Both the position numbers and the translations under genes were made by a program. From JAVBUZ01 sp031554725 (GTDB lineage: Bacteria; Bacillota; Clostridia; Lachnospirales; Lachnospiraceae): a stretch of 26,505 nt of DNA. The notes beneath the pieces are model-generated. The model saw only the letters and a list, made by a program, of their open reading frames with translations, did not search any database and was not told where the DNA came from. This document shows, in pieces, positions 1 to 8,492 of the stretch. The stretch lies in NCBI GenBank assembly GCA_031554725.1, contig JAVBUZ010000048.1, forward strand, positions 1-26,505, written 5' to 3'. Numbering within the stretch: the first letter of the stretch is position 1; each line of letters opens with the position of its first letter.

Positions 1-70
1 TTTTTTGTTTTCTTAATCTCTTGGTCGATTTCGTTTTCTTTATGGATTTTGCTTTTTTCAAGGCTTTCAT
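1..70 (-). CDS. Start of a truncated gene, probably a sugar-type ABC permease
   Basis: Only the first 23 codons are inside the window. The ATG at 68-70 is preceded by a strong AGGAGG site with good spacing. The peptide is very basic (MKALKKAKSIKKTKSTKRLR and onward), with no hydrophobic segment yet. It starts 48 bases after the stop of the solute-binding lipoprotein gene and is surely in the same operon. In the comparable operon at 10797-17417 the gene after the lipoprotein is a MalF-type permease, and such permeases often open with a basic cytoplasmic tail, so a permease is the likeliest identity. That is inference from context; the visible residues do not prove it. Confidence 0.55.
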   Translation of the reverse strand, partial: MKALKKAKSIKKTKSTKRLRKQK

Positions 71-118
71 AAGCCCTCCTAAAGATGTTTTATCGTAATA
101 CGTCAACTTATGAATCTA

Positions 119-2416
119 TTATCTTGATTCATCCACATATATCTTAGCACGACTTTGTATAATAGTTGCAACATCCTTTGCAGTTTTTTGACCTTCAAAG
201 AAAGGTTGTGCTTCTTCATAGATAATATTATATAATTGTGCATCGTATCTTGAAAGAGATGTTGTATTATTAATCAACTCCCGTACTGTATCTACATCCT
301 CTTGTGTTGCGGCGTAAACATAATAGATTTCATCATCATTTCCCCAGCCATATCCGCCTTTATTTCGCTCTATTTTCTCGCCATTTTCATCTAATAGGAA
401 GTCGCCATTTGCATCCATTTCATATTCTGCAACCATAGCTTCTGCAAAAGTCTCTTCTAATTTTGTTTTAACCGTTGGAAAACCAAAGCTATATCGATCT
501 GATCCCTCTGCACTTGCTACGAGCATAGATTCAATAAATGCCCATGCGCCATCTTTCACCTTTGATTTTGAATAAATACCCATCATACTATTTGTTCCAT
601 TTATATAAGATCCATTTGATGTTGAGCATGGATATCCTATAAATGTTGTCGGTTCCTTAAAAATTGCATTCGTAACCTGATATTCAGAAATACTATATAA
701 ATATTTATCCACAAGCATAAGCTTTCCTTCTTTCACTAGCTGTGGCATAGAAGGTGCATCCTCGTCCCAGTTATACTCCATGTCAAATTGATTAGCAAAT
801 TCTAGCACTCTGATAAAATCTTCTCCATCAAACTTACACTCACCTGTACTCCAATTTATAAAATCATTGGCACTATAATAAATGCAGTTACTTAACACAC
901 TAGATTTTGTTGCATATTCATATATTTGTGTGCCTTCTGGCATCCTCGCATATGTTTCCATCAAATCAGCCAATGTCCATCCCATTCTATCACCTACTAT
1001 AGCTACGCTTGACATTAGCGTATTTATGGAAAAAGATGTTGGAATTGTACATAAAACATCATTTATAGTGTATGCCGTTAAAACTGATTCTACGAGCTCA
1101 TCTCTAGATATTTTTTCGCTATTTTGTAAATAAGGTGCTAGGTCTTCAATTGCCCCTTTTGCTGCAAATTGTTCTAAATTCACACTACTTAGCTCAATTA
1201 AATCAATGGTGTTTCCTAGCAAAATATCATTGGTCATTCTATTAATTGCATCCTGATATGCATTTTCTTCCTCACCCATACTTTCGGAATAATTTTTTAT
1301 TGTAATTCTATACTTATCACTTGCTTTATTAAATGCTATAATTGCTCTTTGAACAGAAGAATCTAAGTACATGGTTGCAAAGACAATGGTTTCCTTTTTT
1401 TGCTCAGGTGTTACTAATGTCCTTGTTAAGAGCACAATTTCTGAAGTCCCATCTTCCCAATCCATATAGTAAACGACTACTCTACCATCTGGTAGCATTG
1501 ACACCGCTTGAACATAGTTACTATTAATATCACAGTCCATCAAATCCAATAGCTTTTCTGAAGTCTGAGTATCAATGTTGTAATCATATATGGAGCTCTC
1601 TGAAATAAATATCAAATCATTTCCTTGTCCGCGAGAAATATTACTATTATTAAAATTTCTAGGGATATTTGAAATAGTAGTTCCTAATGCCTTACTGGCT
1701 AAATCAACCTTCCTAGCCTCTAGTCCATTATTTCCCCATACAAACGCATATACCTCACCGCTATTGGTTCTTGCCAAGGCATTTATCCAATCAGCACTGA
1801 CAGAAAACAGAGCTTTCCCAGTTGAGTCAAGTACATAAATGTTATTTCCATTTGAAAAGAATACATTTCCATCTAAATCAATCTCTAGGTTCTGAATATA
1901 ACCATTTCCATCGGATAGCTGCTGAGTAATATCATGTGTGCAGTCAAGTGTTCCGTCTGCTAAATATTTTTTTATGCTATAGGTTGGATTGCTATAGTCA
2001 AAGGAGCCTCCCATTTCATCCCCTTGCGTGGGCGCATATTCGATAAACGCTATGTAGATATTTCCTTCACTATCTATTACCGTCTTCATCATATTGCAGT
2101 TTGCCTCAATTGTAACAGGAATATCTTCCACCTGAGCATTTTCATCCTCTATATTAATTTTTGAAATTCCTTGTTTGCTCTCACTTGTTTCCTCATCCCA
2201 AATATAATAAGTAAAATATACCTCGTTATTTGTAATACTAACAACATTATAGTTCATATTTTCGCCACTTGGGATCTTTATGTATTCTGGTAGGTATACA
2301 TATGTTTCTTCGTTACTTTTACTGTCTTTTCCTTTTTCTGTGCTCGCATTGCCCCCGCATGCTACTAAGCCAGCTGCCATAACTACTGCTAATAAAAATG
2401 CTACTATCTTTTTCAT
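119..2416 (-). CDS. Extracellular solute-binding lipoprotein with N-terminal propeller-like region
   Basis: Surface lipoprotein of about 765 residues, well above the 400-450 usual for sugar-binding proteins. The signal peptide ends in a lipobox (LVAC, Cys20). Residues about 40-345 are rich in beta strands with repeated phrases such as DSEGNIYIAF, DLDGNVFFSN and GEVYAF, as in beta-propellers. Residues about 350-765 look like a family 1 solute-binding domain (IVFATMYLDSSVQRAIIAFN, then IDLIELSSVNLEQFAAKGAIEDL, then WAFIESML). I chose the ATG at 2414-2416 because GAGGAGG lies just upstream; a TTG 15 bases earlier overlaps that site. The gene has its own promoter and is followed by a probable permease gene. 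The same architecture recurs at 13852-16071. The ligand is unknown: carbohydrate is the default for the family, but the propeller half could bind something else. Confidence 0.88.
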   Translation of the reverse strand: MKKIVAFLLAVVMAAGLVACGGNASTEKGKDSKSNEETYVYLPEYIKIPSGENMNYNVVSITNNEVYFTYYIWDEETSESKQGISKINIEDENAQVEDIPVTIEANCNMMKTVIDSEGNIYIAFIEYAPTQGDEMGGSFDYSNPTYSIKKYLADGTLDCTHDITQQLSDGNGYIQNLEIDLDGNVFFSNGNNIYVLDSTGKALFSVSADWINALARTNSGEVYAFVWGNNGLEARKVDLASKALGTTISNIPRNFNNSNISRGQGNDLIFISESSIYDYNIDTQTSEKLLDLMDCDINSNYVQAVSMLPDGRVVVYYMDWEDGTSEIVLLTRTLVTPEQKKETIVFATMYLDSSVQRAIIAFNKASDKYRITIKNYSESMGEEENAYQDAINRMTNDILLGNTIDLIELSSVNLEQFAAKGAIEDLAPYLQNSEKISRDELVESVLTAYTINDVLCTIPTSFSINTLMSSVAIVGDRMGWTLADLMETYARMPEGTQIYEYATKSSVLSNCIYYSANDFINWSTGECKFDGEDFIRVLEFANQFDMEYNWDEDAPSMPQLVKEGKLMLVDKYLYSISEYQVTNAIFKEPTTFIGYPCSTSNGSYINGTNSMMGIYSKSKVKDGAWAFIESMLVASAEGSDRYSFGFPTVKTKLEETFAEAMVAEYEMDANGDFLLDENGEKIERNKGGYGWGNDDEIYYVYAATQEDVDTVRELINNTTSLSRYDAQLYNIIYEEAQPFFEGQKTAKDVATIIQSRAKIYVDESR

Positions 2417-2472
2417 ATACTTCCTCCTCAAAACTCTTTGAATGCCACATCATCTTGTGTCTTACAATTTTC

Positions 2473-2501
2473 ATTATACCTACATATATTATAAATGTCA
2501 T
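2473..2501 (-). promoter_or_regulatory. Sigma-A-type promoter of the left lipoprotein gene
   Basis: Read on the minus strand, ATGACA (2496-2501) and TATAAT (2473-2478) are separated by 17 bases. The -35 box matches five of six consensus bases and the -10 box is perfect. The expected start site lies some 50 bases upstream of the chosen ATG, leaving a short leader with no obvious riboswitch. Confidence 0.75.
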
Positions 2502-2537
2502 CTTAAGATTTTCTGAAGTCTAGTAACATCTACACAC

Positions 2538-2570
2538 AAAAGGGAATGCTCCGTAAGAACATTCCCTTTT
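2538..2570 (-). terminator. Bidirectional-looking intrinsic terminator after the CPBP gene
   Basis: A perfect 11-bp inverted repeat (AAAAGGGAATG and CATTCCCTTTT) surrounds an 11-base loop. On the minus strand it starts 12 bases after the stop of the CPBP protease gene and ends in TTTT. It separates that operon from the lipoprotein operon promoter at 2473-2501. Confidence 0.85.
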
Positions 2571-2582
2571 ATAAACTTATTA

Positions 2583-3485
2583 TTATTCAGTTGTTACTAC
2601 CGTTTCCTTTTGAGATTTGTTTGCAAACAAAATAGCTCCTCCAACAATTACCACTGATACAAGCATTAAAACAATGCCCACTAGCAAGGTATATGGAAGT
2701 GGATCAAGTACATAGACAACCCATGTGCTTGAAGAAAGATTTACCACGAAATGCACAATCATTGCTGGTAAAATTGTTTTGTACTTTTCTGTAATCCAAC
2801 CTAATACAAGACCAATAAAAAATGCATAAATTCCCTGCACCCAATTTCCATGCATCACTCCAAACATAAGCGCTTGCAAGCAGTTTGCCATCCAGAATTT
2901 AGAAAATATACGTTTCGCATATTTCAAGGTAATACCACGACAAATAAATTCCTCACCAATCGGAGCCAATACAATTGTTGCAATAATTATAAATGCATTG
3001 GTACCAAAGCCTGCCATTTCTGACATTGCTACAAACTTATCAACAATAGAAGGTAATAAAAAGCTCTCTATAACTACCGTTGCATTGGCAAAAAAGCATA
3101 GGCCAATACCCGCTATTACTGCAACGAGTATACTTTGCATGCTAAGTGCCTTATATGACTTAAATACCTTTGGTCTAGGCTTTTTAAATAAAAGGTAATA
3201 CCATAAACCAAACACAAAAACACCAATCACATGATAAAAGCTTACGCCATATGTTATCGTCTCAGTAGCTACGTTCATGTAAAGCTCCATAACTGCCTCT
3301 ACATCTGTTGGGTCTATTCCTGATTTAACAAGTGCTACCACATATGCTGGTAAAACAACAATTAGCCCACATAGTAGCTGTAAAGCCATACATAAAATTG
3401 TAGGTAACCAGGATAAAAAGAAATATCCTACCTTGGCACCTGTACTTATTTTTGTTTCCATTACTTCTTTGTTTTGTTCTTCCAT
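2583..3485 (-). CDS. CPBP-family intramembrane metalloprotease (CAAX/Abi type)
   Basis: A 300-residue polytopic membrane protein with about eight hydrophobic segments. The family's three active-site motifs are present: EEFICR near residue 177 (EExxxR), FGVMH near 208 (FxxxH), and HFVVN near 245 (HxxxN). These residues coordinate the metal and activate water in CPBP/Rce1-like glutamic proteases of the membrane. In bacteria such proteins serve in bacteriocin self-immunity, in prenyl-protein-like processing, or in unknown roles. It starts 34 bases downstream of the SufB-like gene and is probably cotranscribed with it. A terminator follows immediately. Nothing nearby identifies the substrate; no bacteriocin precursor is visible. 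Confidence 0.88.
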   Translation of the reverse strand: MEEQNKEVMETKISTGAKVGYFFLSWLPTILCMALQLLCGLIVVLPAYVVALVKSGIDPTDVEAVMELYMNVATETITYGVSFYHVIGVFVFGLWYYLLFKKPRPKVFKSYKALSMQSILVAVIAGIGLCFFANATVVIESFLLPSIVDKFVAMSEMAGFGTNAFIIIATIVLAPIGEEFICRGITLKYAKRIFSKFWMANCLQALMFGVMHGNWVQGIYAFFIGLVLGWITEKYKTILPAMIVHFVVNLSSSTWVVYVLDPLPYTLLVGIVLMLVSVVIVGGAILFANKSQKETVVTTE

Positions 3486-3519
3486 CTTTTTCTACCCTTT
3501 CCCGCATATAAAATAAAAA

Positions 3520-4443
3520 CTAGTTTAAAAATGCTTCAACAATAATTCCTTCTGCTTCCTCTTCTGTTAATCCTAACGTACGAAGCTTTATTAGCTGTTC
3601 ACTATTGATTCTGCCAATTGCTGCTTCATGAATAATTGCCGCATCTAAATGATTGGCATTAATCTCTGGTATCGAAGCAACTCTGGCTTCTTCCATAATA
3701 ATCGAATCACACTGTATATGTGCCTGACATCTTGCGCTTCCTACTGCCCTTGGATGAAATGTCTGTACAGACTTTCCCTTAGCTACCGATCTAGAAATAA
3801 TCTGTGCAGAGCTTCCTTCTCCATCCATAAATACATCCACGTTGGAGATTGCTGTTTGATTATCATGTGTCATTAACTTTTCTGTTACAAATAACTTTGT
3901 ATCAGGGCCCATCACAATATCGGATTCTCTTTTTGTAGAATCAACACCTTCTATCTGTGTTGTATCAAGTGTAAAAACAGAACCTGCTTCCATAATAATC
4001 TTGGTTACTGGATTTAAAACATTGGTTCCTGTTCCATCGCCTTCTCCATAATGCACTTCTTCATATCTAACATTGGCACCTTCACCCACATGGAATACAT
4101 GAATGCCATCATGCCTTGTTTCATTACATCCTGAGTTGTGAATACCACAGCCTGCAATAATGGTTACATTCGCACCCGGCTCAATATAAAAATCATTATA
4201 TACAACGTCTGTCAATCCTGAGGCTGAAACTACTACCGGAATATGTACCTGCTCCCCATTTGTTTCAGAGCTAATGTGAACATCTATCCCTTGCACATCA
4301 TGTTTTCTTACTATTTTTATGTTTTTGGTATCTCCATGACAAACTGCCGTTCCATTTTCCCTTAAATTGTATGCGCCTTCTTCTTTAAATCCTTGCGCAT
4401 CAATAATGCCCAAAACCTTTTCTGTTATTTTATCAAAAGCCAT
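3520..4443 (-). CDS. SufB/SufD-family Fe-S cluster assembly scaffold of a minimal SUF system
   Basis: A 307-residue protein, shorter than classical SufB (about 470) or SufD (about 420). It consists largely of the SufBD beta-helix core (for example VHIPVVVSASGLTDVVYNDF, then GCGIHNSGCNETRHDGIHVF). It ends in the diagnostic family tail with ANHLDAAIIHEAAIGRI and LGLTEEEAEGIIVEAF. Only the SufC-like gene accompanies it; no SufS, SufU, SufE or second SufBD gene is adjacent. This fits the two-gene minimal SUF-like arrangement (SMS) described for archaea and many anaerobes, in which this subunit serves as scaffold with its ATPase partner. Expected to be cytosolic. The ATG at 4441-4443 has AGGAGG in good position. 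Cysteines in the GCGIHNSGC segment are candidate cluster ligands by inference only. Confidence 0.88.
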   Translation of the reverse strand: MAFDKITEKVLGIIDAQGFKEEGAYNLRENGTAVCHGDTKNIKIVRKHDVQGIDVHISSETNGEQVHIPVVVSASGLTDVVYNDFYIEPGANVTIIAGCGIHNSGCNETRHDGIHVFHVGEGANVRYEEVHYGEGDGTGTNVLNPVTKIIMEAGSVFTLDTTQIEGVDSTKRESDIVMGPDTKLFVTEKLMTHDNQTAISNVDVFMDGEGSSAQIISRSVAKGKSVQTFHPRAVGSARCQAHIQCDSIIMEEARVASIPEINANHLDAAIIHEAAIGRINSEQLIKLRTLGLTEEEAEGIIVEAFLN

Positions 4444-4473
4444 CGCCCAATCCTCCTATTCTTATATTACCAT

Positions 4474-5199
4474 TTACATATGATGCTTATCGCATCCACA
4501 CAGTTCATGGCTTTCTAAAAGATTTGGCATAACTTCTTCTTTCGTGCCTATTTTTTCAATCTTGCCATCCTTTAAGAGCATAATTCTGTCTGCCATCTGA
4601 ATAAGACGTTCTTGATGTGAAATAATAATAATACTTTCCTCTTTATTCTGATGTATCTCTTCAAATCGCTTTACAAGCATAGAAAAACTCCATAAGTCAA
4701 TTCCCGCCTCTGGTTCATCAAAAATACATATTTTATGTGATTTTGCTAATGCTGTTGCAATCTCTATACGCTTCATCTCACCGCCTGAAAGAGTTGCATC
4801 CACTTGTCTGTTTAAATACTCTCTTGCGCAAAGTCCCACACCACTTAATAAGTCACAACAAACATTGTTATCTAGCTTTTTCCCCGCCGCTAAGCATAAT
4901 AGCTTTTCAACTGTCATTCCCTTAAATCTAGGTGGTTGCTGAAAAGCAAATCCAAGTCCCGCTTTTGCTCTATGGTCAATATCATAATCAGTAATATCTT
5001 CTTCCTCTAAAAAAATATTTCCGCCTGTTGCTTTTTCAATGCCCATTAAAACCTTTGCCAAGGTAGACTTACCACTTCCGTTGGGACCAGTAATGATTAA
5101 CATCTCACCTTTTTTAACTTCAAAGCTAACATTTCCTAATATATTCTTTTTCACCCCATCGTCATAAACGTCAAAGGTTAAATTCTCTGCTCGTAACAT
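4474..5199 (-). CDS. SufC-like ATPase of the minimal SUF system
   Basis: ABC-type ATPase without membrane partners. It shows Walker A GPNGSGKST, a Q-loop (AFQQPPRFKG), signature LSGGEMKR, Walker B ICIFDEPEAGIDLWSF and H-loop IISHQ. AFQQPP and the GEMKRIEIA context are typical of SufC-like proteins rather than transporters. It would power cluster assembly with the SufBD-type protein encoded 30 bases downstream. An in-frame ATG at 5265 would add 22 residues, but it lies only about seven bases from the predicted transcription start and has no ribosome site. The ATG at 5197-5199 (MLRAENLTF) fits the family start, giving 242 residues. The C-terminus is unusual: HELCGCDKHHM contains two Cys and two His that could bind metal. 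Confidence 0.9.
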   Translation of the reverse strand: MLRAENLTFDVYDDGVKKNILGNVSFEVKKGEMLIITGPNGSGKSTLAKVLMGIEKATGGNIFLEEEDITDYDIDHRAKAGLGFAFQQPPRFKGMTVEKLLCLAAGKKLDNNVCCDLLSGVGLCAREYLNRQVDATLSGGEMKRIEIATALAKSHKICIFDEPEAGIDLWSFSMLVKRFEEIHQNKEESIIIISHQERLIQMADRIMLLKDGKIEKIGTKEEVMPNLLESHELCGCDKHHM

Positions 5200-5278
5200 A
5201 ATACTACCTGTATTCCTTTCAAAATCTTGTAAAAAAGAAACCATTATGGCAAATTCTCGCACCATGCATAACGGAGTA

Positions 5279-5307
5279 AGTATAACATATTATAATTCCT
5301 TCATCAA
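5279..5307 (-). promoter_or_regulatory. Promoter of the minimal SUF operon, inside the preceding gene's end
   Basis: Minus-strand TTGATG (5302-5307), a 17-base spacer and TATACT (5279-5284), with TG one base upstream of the -10 (extended -10). The -35 lies within the last codons of the spermidine-synthase-like gene. The predicted transcript would begin near 5272, which supports the shorter SufC start at 5199. Confidence 0.65.
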
Positions 5308-6891
5308 TCCGCTAAGACCTTGTTCCTTGAATATTTTTTTGTAGTAATCAATTTCCTCTATAATTAGATTATCAATTACTTTCATTCCTAGAACTTCAAC
5401 CGGTGCCTTATCATCCGTCAAAATATAACTTCCCGCCGAATATAAAGTTAAATAGCTTTCTACTTTCTGCATCTGTTGCTGTAGCTGTTCACTGCCTGTT
5501 ATCTCAATCTGCTCTTTAAATGTCAAAATTGCCTCTTTATTATCCATAGCATAAAGCTCACGATTGGTAGAGCCTCTCACCTCTGCCGTGTATACACACT
5601 CAAAAACACTTGCGATGGTATCTGCCAAGTAAGCATTCATATTTCCTTCTTCCTCAGAATGCATATTCATATTTACCACCATAACACCATCTTCTTTTAA
5701 ATGTTCTTTAACCATTGTAAAAAATTCTACCGAAGACATCTGAAATGGTATGGTTATATCTTGGTATGCATCTACCATAATCACATCATATTTTTTGTCT
5801 ACTGCCTGTAAATATGCACGTCCATCATAGGTCGTTACCTTTACTGACTTAGGCAAATCAAAATATTCATTTGCTAAATCGGTTATTTTTTGATCAATTT
5901 CTACGCCCTCAATATTTACATTTTCAAAATAACGTAAGCATTGCCTGGCATATGTTCCAGTTCCCATTCCAAGAACCAGAATATCACCTTCACTTTCATT
6001 ATTTATTCCCGCCATCATGGGTGCTGCAAGTGCATAGTCATAGTACATGCCTGTAAGAGAATTGTCTTTTACCATAATAGACTGTACTCCAAACAATACG
6101 TTAGTTGATAAAATAATACTATCACCAGTATCCTTTACTTGGAGATAATTGTAGATAGACTCTCCTTCATATACTAAACCATTTTCCCAAAAGGCAAAGC
6201 TACCTGACACACCAAAAAAAGAACAAATCAGAAAAAGAATCACTGCTACAGTACATTTGATAGCTTGTTCCTTTTTACTAATAAAATAAAATAAGGCCAG
6301 CACCATTAAAATTCCCGAGAAAATCAGAAAGGTTACTGAGGTTCCAACTGCTGGAATCGTCACAAATGTGGGCATAAAGGTACCAATGATACTTCCTATG
6401 GTATTAAAGGCTCCTAGCGTTCCTACTGTCTTTCCGCTATCCTCTAAGCTTTCCACTGTATATTTTACTAACGAAGGTGTCACTGTTCCTAGTAGAAATA
6501 ATGGAAACACAAAAATAACCATACAAGCAATAAATGCCGATATAATAAGAAAATTATTACTTACTGTTAAAATAAGAAGAGCCGATATTCCAACAATGAT
6601 ATATTTACCCACTACAGGGATAGCTGCAATCCATATGGCCGCAATTAGTAGTCTTAAATATAGTTTATCTGGATTAGGATTCTTGTCTGCACTTTTTCCT
6701 CCCCAAATATTTCCAAGTGCCATAGCTATCATTATCGTTCCAATAATAATAGTCCAAACAATTTGAGATGAACTAAAATATGGAGCCAGTAGCCTACTAG
6801 CACCTAATTCCACGGCCATAACAGATACACCCGCAAAAAATTCTGTTAGATATAAGTAATATTTGTTTTTAAGTATGCTTCTTGTTTTCAT
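5290..6891 (-). CDS. Membrane-anchored spermidine-synthase-like protein (fused transporter-like/methyltransferase-fold)
   Basis: A 533-residue fusion. The first ~240 residues hold about seven or eight membrane helices of the type found in fused MFS/spermidine synthase proteins. Residues about 275-480 form a Rossmann-fold spermidine-synthase-like domain: nucleotide-binding LVLGMGTGTYARQ, acidic VEIDQ, YDGRAYLQ and DVIMVDAYQDITIPFQMSS. Classical spermidine synthases carry a D-S/T-D-P motif where the second Asp contacts the polyamine; here the segment reads DAYQDITIP, so true spermidine synthesis is doubtful. The substrate could be another amine or a membrane-associated acceptor. The ATG at 6891 follows GAGGGAG. 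It starts 31 bases after the YtrA-type operon and may receive read-through, since no terminator separates them. Confidence 0.85.
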   Translation of the reverse strand: MKTRSILKNKYYLYLTEFFAGVSVMAVELGASRLLAPYFSSSQIVWTIIIGTIMIAMALGNIWGGKSADKNPNPDKLYLRLLIAAIWIAAIPVVGKYIIVGISALLILTVSNNFLIISAFIACMVIFVFPLFLLGTVTPSLVKYTVESLEDSGKTVGTLGAFNTIGSIIGTFMPTFVTIPAVGTSVTFLIFSGILMVLALFYFISKKEQAIKCTVAVILFLICSFFGVSGSFAFWENGLVYEGESIYNYLQVKDTGDSIILSTNVLFGVQSIMVKDNSLTGMYYDYALAAPMMAGINNESEGDILVLGMGTGTYARQCLRYFENVNIEGVEIDQKITDLANEYFDLPKSVKVTTYDGRAYLQAVDKKYDVIMVDAYQDITIPFQMSSVEFFTMVKEHLKEDGVMVVNMNMHSEEEGNMNAYLADTIASVFECVYTAEVRGSTNRELYAMDNKEAILTFKEQIEITGSEQLQQQMQKVESYLTLYSAGSYILTDDKAPVEVLGMKVIDNLIIEEIDYYKKIFKEQGLSGLMKEL

Positions 6892-6922
6892 CTAACTCCC
6901 TCGCATGAACATTCTTTGATTT

Positions 6923-7474
6923 TCAATCTATTATACCCGTATATTTTAGATTTCCGCAATATTTTATTATTACAACATTAAACAATAGCGGTAATACTAC
7001 TCCTCCTAAGAATGGACAAAGCAAATTACCGAGCACTAGGCCCCCAAATCCCAAGCTAGAAAATAATAGCTGTCCTGCAAAATAAAATAAAAACATGTAC
7101 AGTGCAAAGCGTATCATTTTTTGAATCCCAAAATCTATAAGCACCTTCTGTTCCACTGGTAAAAAGCGTAGCTTTTCCACCAGTTTTTTTTGTTTTTGAT
7201 GTTCTCTAAAGTAAAGATATGGCTTAATATACAGAAAATCAGCCATACTTGCACTAAAAATACCAACCCACATGAATCCAAAATCACCTTCCTCCACAAA
7301 TGCCTGATAAGGTGTACAAAATACTATAAAGGCAAGAAAAACGCAAAAACCTGCTCCAAACCATATCATCGTACTTTCACGTTGCCAAGCAAAAAAGCTT
7401 TTATAAAAATTTTCTATTAATATAAGCTGTGAGCTTCGCTGTTGCTGATTAAGCAGTTCTACTTCTGACCGCAT
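6923..7474 (-). CDS. Hypothetical four-helix membrane protein of the YtrA-type operon
   Basis: A 183-residue protein with about four hydrophobic segments: residues ~36-56, ~67-85, ~125-145 and ~150-172. The N-terminus is hydrophilic and Gln-rich (LLNQQQRSSQ). Its start overlaps the end of the upstream ATPase gene by 16 bases, and AGGAGG lies before the ATG, so it is translationally coupled. By position it is the membrane partner of that ATPase in a small two-component ABC transporter. I do not recognise a named family, and it is shorter than a typical permease. Confidence 0.72.
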   Translation of the reverse strand: MRSEVELLNQQQRSSQLILIENFYKSFFAWQRESTMIWFGAGFCVFLAFIVFCTPYQAFVEEGDFGFMWVGIFSASMADFLYIKPYLYFREHQKQKKLVEKLRFLPVEQKVLIDFGIQKMIRFALYMFLFYFAGQLLFSSLGFGGLVLGNLLCPFLGGVVLPLLFNVVIIKYCGNLKYTGIID

Positions 7475-8133
7475 ATTTCTACCTCCTGACTTGTTCCAAA
7501 CTGCACCATATGACCTTCCTTTATGATTCCAACAAAGTCCATCTTTTGCTCTATTTCCGTAGCAATGTGACTTGTCATCAGCACCGATGCTTCTTCTGTT
7601 TCAATAACCTCATATAGTATTTTAAAGAAATCCAAGCGAAAGACTGGATCCATTCCAGCCGTAACCTCATCAAGTAAATACAGGCAAGGTTTGTGCGCCA
7701 TAGCAAACGCCATCTGAAATTTCATTCGCTCACCTCTAGACATTTTCCCATATACCTTGCTTTGAGTTAGCTCCATCTTTTCCATTGCGGTTTTAAATAT
7801 TTGCAGGTCAAATGATTGATAAAATGTACTAAGTAGTTCGACATTTTGTTTTATAGTTCCATCTTCAAAAAACACGTTATCCTCAGACACATATCCAATC
7901 TTATTAAGAAAACTCATGCCATTTTGATAATGCTGCTCGCCATCAATATAAATATTACCGTCATAGCTCTTTTTACCTGCCATAATCATTTTAAGACAGG
8001 TCGTCTTCCCTGCTCCATTTGGCCCTGCTAATCCCATAATATACCCTGCTGGCAAAGAAAAATGAATATCATTTAAACGAAACCTTCCCCTTTTTCCAAA
8101 TACATGATCCATTTCTAATATTATACGTTCCAT
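7459..8133 (-). CDS. ABC transporter ATP-binding protein (YtrB-like)
   Basis: A 224-residue ABC ATPase: Walker A GPNGAGKTT, an atypical Q-loop region (IGYVSEDNVFFEDGTI), signature MSRGERMKFQ, Walker B CLYLLDEVTAGMD and H-loop MTSHIATEI. The SRGE signature in place of SGGQ and the YVSEDN motif match the group found with YtrA-type regulators. It overlaps the GntR gene upstream by 13 bases and the 183-aa membrane protein gene downstream by 16. It probably energises export or sensing of a cell-envelope-active compound, as proposed for the ytr operon of Bacillus; that role is inferred. Confidence 0.88.
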   Translation of the reverse strand: MERIILEMDHVFGKRGRFRLNDIHFSLPAGYIMGLAGPNGAGKTTCLKMIMAGKKSYDGNIYIDGEQHYQNGMSFLNKIGYVSEDNVFFEDGTIKQNVELLSTFYQSFDLQIFKTAMEKMELTQSKVYGKMSRGERMKFQMAFAMAHKPCLYLLDEVTAGMDPVFRLDFFKILYEVIETEEASVLMTSHIATEIEQKMDFVGIIKEGHMVQFGTSQEVEICGQK

Positions 8134-8492
8134 TGCACTTCCACCATTTCCTTTAATCCTTCACAATTAATTCCCGCTTGCTTTGCATCTGCTATAAGCT
8201 CGCCAAGGCGTTTTTCTAGTATAATAAGCTGCTTCTCACGCAAGTAATCCGTATTATATTCGCAAACATAGAACCCCTTTCCTGCTACTGAGCGAAGGAG
8301 TCCCTCCTTTTCCAGTTCCTCATATGCACGTTTCGTTGTGATTACGCTAATCTCTAAATCACCCGCTAGAGCTCGAATCGATGGAAGTGCCTCACCTGCT
8401 CTAAGCTCCCCTGTTACAATTGCATTTTTTAGCTGATTCATTATCTGTTCATATATCGCCAAGGTTCCTTGAGGCTGTATTACTATTTTCAT
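8121..8492 (-). CDS. GntR-family transcriptional regulator, YtrA subfamily
   Basis: A 123-residue protein with a winged helix at residues ~10-78 (YEQIMNQLKNAIVTGELRAG, PSIRALAGDLEISVITTKRA, EELEKEGLLRSVAGKGFYV). Only about 45 residues follow, which is the short C-terminus that defines the YtrA subfamily. These are usually autorepressors of ABC transporter operons induced by cell-wall-active antibiotics. Its start overlaps the stop of the membrane protein gene in an ATGA arrangement. The likely operator is the TGTACA palindrome region in front of the operon at 10083-10099. Confidence 0.92.
   Translation of the reverse strand: MKIVIQPQGTLAIYEQIMNQLKNAIVTGELRAGEALPSIRALAGDLEISVITTKRAYEELEKEGLLRSVAGKGFYVCEYNTDYLREKQLIILEKRLGELIADAKQAGINCEGLKEMVEVQWNV

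Noticed and set aside
6368..6766. 132-residue plus-strand open frame
   Set aside because: It lies wholly opposite the membrane half of the spermidine-synthase-like gene and shows no domain or start signal.
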